Positions 58,488-64,000 of a stretch of DNA of 64,000 nucleotides are shown in pieces; within the stretch, counting starts at the first letter, position 1, and every line of letters begins with the position of its first letter. The notes beneath the pieces were generated by a model. It saw only the letters and a list, made by a program, of their open reading frames with translations, ran no database searches and had not been told where the DNA came from. Both the position numbers and the translations under genes were made by a program. The stretch lies in NCBI GenBank assembly GCA_036936605.1, contig JAUPFV010000001.1, forward strand, positions 166,866,643 to 166,930,642, read 5' to 3'. This stretch comes from Limnanthes douglasii subsp. nivea (taxonomy: Eukaryota > Streptophyta > Magnoliopsida > Brassicales > Limnanthaceae).

Positions 58488-59290
58488 AATAACTTTAATT
58501 ACAATGATATAAATCTCACATACGAATGATATCGAAAATAATAATTAATATATGTTAGAGTAAACTCGGAGCCCTAACTTGGTCATCTATTCAATATCGT
58601 TTAAACTAAATATGATATATAGTATATAAGTTAATGAAATATCTCAACTAATGTCAGGTGTTTTGGGAGTTGAACCAAAAAGAAAATCGTACAAGCATTG
58701 TGGCCCAAAACGGACAATATCACATTAGTTGGTGATATATAATTCTTAACATGGTATCAGAGCCATCTTACCGTGGTATCATAGCCGAAATGAAACTTTC
58801 GCTATATATCAAGAGTGTGATGGGACCATGCTCTGCACTGCGTTCTAAGCAATGTGTTTAAGTTACAGCGATGGGTCAATGCCCTCCGTTGTATCTATAC
58901 GGAATGTTATCATTCATCTATGTCTCAATAGGACCATACCCATTATATATTAGATCAAATTTAAAAGGAAGTATTAGAGTAAACATGATATAAATAAATG
59001 AAATATCTCAACCGATTTCAAATTTCTTCCAACGTAACAAAATTAAAACAGCACGGATTTTGTAGTCAGAGTGAACAATATCACACTAATTAATTCACAC
59101 TTATGCATTCGTAGGATAGTATCGATTATCCTTGCGGTTTCAATAAAACCATCGGAATTTTTTTTTGTTTATATACCCCCAGCTCTCACATCAGTTATGA
59201 TATAATTTTTTATAATTTTTAACGATTCTAATTACGATGATATAAATCCCACGCGGCAAAAGATGCCGAATAAAATATTTAATGTACGTT
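58488..59290. repeat. Direct repeats of about 70 bp flanking the second TRIM
   Basis: CTTTAATTACAATGATATAA (from about 58493) and TCTAATTACGATGATATAA (from about 59225) begin two copies. Both continue with AATCTCAC or AATCCCAC, then GATATCGAA or GATGCCGAA and TTAATATATGTTA or TTTAATGTACGTTA. They lie just outside the TRIM and are much longer than a target duplication. Confidence 0.65.
58553..59120 (+). mobile_element. Older, degraded TRIM element
   Basis: The left LTR (58553-58751) begins TGTTAGAGTAAAC and ends TTCTTAACA, and the primer site TGGTATCAGAGC follows at 58752. A right copy from about 58972 begins TATTAGAGTAAACATG after a purine run (AAAAGGAAG), then shares AATGAAATATCTCAACC and GAACAATATCACACTAATT with the left. 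It decays near 59120. The interior is about 220 bases without coding capacity. Related in layout to the TRIM at 32376 (CAAAACGGACAATATCA against CAAAGCGGACAATATCA), so both may belong to one superfamily. Confidence 0.75.
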
Positions 59291-60489
59291 AAAACAGCTT
59301 TAACAAAAGAATGAATATCCAGATGCGATTAATATACCTGAAATATTATATTTAGTTTTTTATTTGACTACATATCACCTTTAAATTTTCTAAAATACTA
59401 ATCCAAACTTTGGATTATCCTAAAAGCCATGAGCAACTCTAATCAGAAGCGAGCTCTCTCCCTCTAATAGGTTATTTACGGACAAGTCATACACAGGTCC
59501 ACAATTTGTCAGTTAGGTTGTGTACTTTTGTTCTAGAGTATATTATTAATAGGACCCGTGAACATGTCATTCATTTCACGGGTGAGAATAAAATAGATGG
59601 GGTATGAGAAAATGCCACATTTGATTCACGAGAGGATTTTGAGGCGACCGACCGAACACACGATTTTGCATATCAAACCCCCCACCCCACTAATTTATTT
59701 AATTTCAGTGCCTTATATCAAATACAACTTTTATTAAATGAGATCGAAATATACAGTACATCTTTTGATAATTACTACACAAATCTATCGGTTCTTTTGG
59801 TTCTTTGATACATGACACCCATAACTTTCTAATATTTGAAACTTTCATAATTTATAAAAATATAAAATCCTCGCAACTGTAACAAAATTTACAATAATGG
59901 TTGTGAAATTAATTTTTAAATAAAAAATGAAATTTTTATTTGAGAAGAAACCACGACATACCATGGTTTGGGATTTAGAAGCTCCAAAACAATAACGCTA
60001 AAAATAAAAATATGAAATTAAAAAGTCATTTTCATTTTTGAAATTCTTCCTTTCATTAGATGATTTCAATTTCAAATTTTTTTTCTTTCAAAAACTTTTA
60101 TCAAACAACTAGCGATCTTCTATATCGTCTGTTAAAAAACCAGGGCAGCTGAATAATTTCAGCTCATCGGTACTAATAAACAACAAGCTCTGATCAGATG
60201 ATTAGATTAAAACTCTTTGGTTGATGGTTGCGTCAGCAAGATGAGGATACTGATGAAGCACAAGAATCAAATTAAGATGATAAAAGGAGGAGGACAACTT
60301 TGAATAATAGCCTATCATTCGAATTGGAAAAAACACTACAGATGAGCAACCTTTCTTCAAAACAAAGAACCCACAGATATGAATGGTCCCTTGTAATCAG
60401 TATAGTGAATTGAATAATTTACTGAGAATCTTATTTCTACAATCTAGAAAAACTAGTCAGGAAATTCCTGCTAATTAAAATAGGTTAAA
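59291..60489. other. AT-rich DNA and probable LINE E 3' flank
   Basis: No gene seen. The 3' end of LINE E may reach to about 60134, where a short A-run occurs, but its A-tail could not be fixed. Confidence 0.4.
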
Positions 60490-60543
60490 AGGGCTAAAAC
60501 CTTAGATAGAACAATAACCAGTAATATATATCTGCAAGCGATT

Positions 60544-60965
60544 TTAATAATTGCTACTAATGTAGCCAAGACCCAGGCTCTCTAAAAGAGAAATAACACT
60601 CAAATGAGTTGGAGCTTGAAATTTAGTGAAATCGAGCTTCATTTTGCATTTCAGAGTCCATTTGGCAAGCCAATCAGCTGCTATGTTTTGGACTCTTAAA
60701 ATATGGGAAATTACCATGGTAGAAGAGATTAACTTTCTACAACTGTTGAGAAGAGGAGGCAAAGGGTAGGGAAACTTACCATTAGCTAGTATATTGACTA
60801 AAATTAATGGGCTTGATTCAATATCTACATTTCTCCATCCATTATTTTTGCAGATTATGACACCGTCTAGTAATGCTCTGGATTTAGCCATGATTGGGAA
60901 AGCTTGCCATATAAATTGCTGGTGTCTCTAATAATAATTGCACCACTGGATTCTCAATTTTGAAT
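60544..60965 (-). pseudogene. LINE E RNase H domain
   Basis: The open part (60891-60544) starts MAKSRALLDGVI and contains VDIESSPLILVNIL and AADWLAKWT, followed by a C-terminal LGLGYI also seen at the same place in LINE B as LGHI. The first catalytic segment upstream (about 60965) is broken. The pattern matches LINE C residue by residue in many places. Confidence 0.83.
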
Positions 60966-61099
60966 ATTAAAACAATCAGTATTCATCTTGAGTCAACCAG
61001 GATAAGGAGCAGACCATTTGAGGTATGTTGGCTTACTTTTCAAGTTAATGAAAGATAAATAACTTATTTCAATAGTTTCATTAGTATCATTACTCCAAT

Positions 61100-61805
61100 C
61101 CTTAGGTTTTAAAAAAGGTTAGTAGAGTCAAGACCACAAATCATATATTTAATATGGTTTATATAATACATAAAAGTGAATGATTTTCCTTTAAACTTGG
61201 AATTGATTTTATTCCGCCAAATGACCGAGAAGATAATAGTAGACATAAAGCTTCATGCATGAACTCTTTTGTCAATAGACCAAAACCAGTTTCTGGTCAT
61301 ATGAACAACTTGCATGAACCTGTAAATGGTCACTTTAAACAAGTCAGCAAAGTAACTTCAAATGTTCCAAGCATAGCTACAAGAAATGAACATATGGTTA
61401 ATGTTTTCTTGAGAGTTACAAAATTTACATTTGGATGCTATATTGAAATTTCTCTTTTGTAAGATAGAGTTAGTAGGAATATAATTATGAAGAATTTTTC
61501 ATAAGAGAAAAGACTACTTTCTGGGTATTATGGTGTTTCATATTTTGTTGATCATATTGGACTTATTGTGGGTTGTCAATGTTGTTCTAATTGTCTTTGA
61601 TATTGAATTTAGTGTCTTTAGAGAGCTTTCACACCAGGGTATCTTTTTATTATTATTATTATTGATGATTGTACTGTTGATAATATTGATTCTAGCATAA
61701 GATAAGAATCCATAGAATCTGTTAAAATTCCAAGAGTTATTCAACCAAAAGAAACTAACTTTAGTAGTTTGGAACCAGTTGTTGTCTTCTTTGTCATCCA
61801 TAATA
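61100..61805 (-). pseudogene. LINE E zinc-binding domain
   Basis: On the minus strand DDKEDNNWFQTTKVSFFWLN (about 61800-61740) matches the post-RT region of LINE C. CKFCNSQENINHMFISC (about 61430-61380) is the zf-RVT Cys/His motif, followed by SYAWNI. Frames are broken between them. Confidence 0.75.
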
Positions 61806-62049
61806 ATAAAAGAATGATGATTATGAAAATTGTCTAGCTAGAAGTCCATGTCTCTTTTACCCATATTTCATATGATATTTGGCTTAACTAAGGCCTTAAT
61901 ATTGGAAATTATCTTCATGTTAGAGAACCAGCTTTGTTGTAGTTAACTTTAAGAGGATGAAAGTTTCTGGAATAGATGTTGTGCATCAGGCTTGTCCGGT
62001 AGCTTATATTTTCCCTGAAATTAAACCAAAGAATACAAGAGAATGTGTC

Positions 62050-63340
62050 CTGGATGTCTGAGAGTTTTCAAATATCCAGTACACCTTCAACAAAAGGTTT
62101 ACACATAGAAGACCACTTAGACCAATGAATTTTGTGGTCATTTTTCTTAGAACCCTCGAGGAACTTATTAAGATACTTTTGAATTCTATTGATGATATTT
62201 TTAGGAATACAACAACTCAACATCCAGTATAAAGGGATAGACATTAGGATAAAATTAATGAGTATTAACCTGCCACATAATGAATATTTTTGTGCTCCCA
62301 ATCTTGTATCTTGTTGTTAATATTGTTTAGAAGAGAAATATATTTGTTGTACTTGTTGTTAGTACTCAAAGTGATGCTCATATAGTCAGTTGGAAGGTGA
62401 CCAGAGCTAAAACTTGTTTGATCAATAAGAGTAGATATGTTGGTTCGATAAAATCTGTTTGAAAAAACAATCTTGGTTTTATGTTTGTAGATAATTTAAC
62501 CAGAAACATCTTTGTAGTTTTGCAGAAACTTATTAAGATTATCAATTGTAGATTGGAGGCTATTAGTAAAAATGAGAATATCGTCAGTAAATGTTAAAGA
62601 AGGAATGATGAAATCAGTTCTTGGAGCATAGATCATATATTTTTGTATTAATCAATAAGTTGTACGGACCCTTAAAAGGACCTCTTCACCAATAATGAAA
62701 AGATTATGAGAGATGGGATCTCCCTGTCTCGGAACTGTCTTAGAATTGAAATATCCAATAACATTTCCATTGATTAACATGAAGATATTAACAGATTTTA
62801 TGAGCTTGCTGATAAGTTTAACAAAATTAATAGAAAAACCAAAAGATAACATAACTTTAATGATGAATGGGTGAGCCATTTTGTCAAATGCGTTGGTCAT
62901 GTCAAGCTGTATCATAAATTTTCTAGCCTTAGTTTTACTATTAAGGTCATGCACCATCTGTTTACCTATAAGAATATTTTCATAAATAGGCTTATTTTTT
63001 ACATAGCCACATTGAGCTTTAGAAATAATTTTAGGCAGAATGTTAATAAATCTATTATGATGATCTTAGATATTATTCTATTAAGTAAAGTGCATAAACT
63101 AAGAGGTCTAAAGTTCTTCCACTGTGTAGGATTAATAGTCTTAGGGATTAAGCACAAACCTGTGGCCATGATCCCTTTAGGAATGTTATGGCCAATGATG
63201 AAAGAAGACATGACTTGACATAGATCTTTTCTAATGATGTTCTAGCAGGTTTTGAAGAAGCAAACGTGGAAGCCATTTACTCCAGCAACACTAGATGGAT
63301 TCATGTTATTGATGATCTCAAAAATTTCCTCTTCACGGGA
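62050..63340 (-). pseudogene. LINE E reverse transcriptase
   Basis: Motifs in order on the minus strand are MNPSSVAGVNGFHVCFF (about 63305-63255), GLCLIPKTINPTQW, RPLSLCTLLNRIISK, MIQLDMTNAFDKM, PRQGDPISHNLFI, FTDDILIF (box at 62591-62580), and GRLILINFILMSIPLYWML. Stops and shifts separate them. Both catalytic Asp are kept. Confidence 0.85.
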
Positions 63341-63639
63341 GGCAAAATAAGTAATGTATTATCCTTATTAGTAATCAACTTAGGAATGTTATTGAATATG
63401 TTGTCCTGCATTCTATTAGATTCTTCAACAAAATTAATGAAAGGCTAATTAGTGAGGATATCTTTACAATACACTTCATCTGATGTGCCAATGAAGTTAG
63501 AATATAGCAGTTATTCTTCACCAACTTTTATGCTTTTAATGATGTTCATTCTTCTTCTTTTAAATACATAGGCATGTAATTTTTTTAGTGTTTCCGTCAC
63601 TGTCTTTTAACCAATTGCAGGTTTTTTCTAATGCTAGAA

Positions 63640-64000
63640 AGAATCTTCCATTCTAAGAGCTTGGAGGTAGATAGCATTTACTTTGGCAAGCTCAGAGATA
63701 GTAACTGAATTGTTGGAAGTAGTAATCTTGATCTTCAGCTTCTTGTCAACATCTTCATAGACCTAAACTTTATCAAAAATATTACCGAAGTGATTAGTAC
63801 TCCAAGCTTTGAGACCTTCTTTGAGTCTTCTAAGCTTACGCCAAAATACATAGAGAGGATAACCATTATTTAAAACCATTTTAAAAAAGAAATAATAGCT
63901 ACGTTATCAGAGCTGACTAAAGGCTCTTGAATGACAATGAGGTTGATCATTTCTTTGAGAATGATGGACTTGAGCCATCTGAGGGAAGAATTATTTTTTA
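63640..64000 (-). pseudogene. LINE E endonuclease start and pre-RT linker
   Basis: From the window edge the minus strand reads SLRWLKSIILKEMINLIVIQ then EPLV, matching the first part of the LINE C endonuclease. After about 63890 the text jumps to FWRKLRRLKEGLKAWSTNHF and AIYLQALRMEDSF, which in LINE C lie about 240 codons later. An internal deletion of most of the endonuclease is therefore inferred. Confidence 0.75.

Larger units (their letters stand above)
60490..64000 (-). mobile_element. LINE E, continuing past the window end
   Basis: This minus-strand LINE has the endonuclease start at the window edge (64000 to about 63890), a linker, RT (about 63340-62050), zinc domain (about 61805-61100) and RNase H (about 60965-60544). 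Most of the endonuclease between its first 40 residues and the pre-RT linker is missing. Stops and frameshifts occur throughout. It shares wording and the FTDD box with LINE C. Confidence 0.85.

Overview
The window looks like nuclear DNA of a eudicot plant. It is very AT-rich, has intron-containing genes, a plant-specific PPR gene and a plant-type GH28 gene, and is otherwise filled with plant transposable elements at several stages of decay. There are no operons, ribosome binding sites or other prokaryotic signals. I could not name the species.

Only two genes look functional, and they are neighbours on the minus strand. One is an intronless pentatricopeptide repeat gene (16240-18390). The other is a five-exon polygalacturonase-like gene (18619-21951), whose exons join in frame to 486 codons and whose TATA box lies just upstream. 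About 230 bases separate them. I see no functional link between them; the PPR protein probably works on organelle RNA and the GH28 protein at the cell wall.

Layout. 1-6762: a gypsy LTR and integrase remnant, an LTR-like piece, and the 5' part of a LINE (LINE A). 6763-11784: a Ty1/copia element with both LTRs, PBS, PPT and a 5-base target duplication, inserted at the start of LINE A ORF2. 12845-15975: two nested elements with terminal inverted repeats (TIRs); the inner one carries GC-rich multi-hairpin islands and a 95-bp tandem repeat. 16240-22084: the two genes. 22700-25830: a degenerate repeat array whose two halves point in opposite directions, split by a solo LTR. 27253-29990: a SINE, a 418-bp hairpin MITE and a 733-bp TAA-flanked MITE. 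30724-34905: LINE B (minus), split by a well-preserved TRIM element. 35640-41591: LINE C (plus), close to full length. 41931-42915: a fragment of a different LINE (LINE D, minus). 43891-44616: a 363-bp tandem duplication. 47230-48290 (minus) and 52205-54175 (plus): decayed Ty3/gypsy pol of the Tat/Ogre type in opposite orientations. 54705-57465: a decayed hAT transposase with upstream tandem repeats. 58553-59120: a second, older TRIM. 60490-64000: LINE E (minus), which runs off the window.

The repeats record a nesting history: LINEs first, then copia into LINE A and TRIM into LINE B. By eye the TRIM LTRs differ at about 10 of 237 positions and the copia LTRs at about 20 of 312, so the TRIM insertion looks younger. 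All similarity statements rest on motif recognition and hand alignment; no database search was run.
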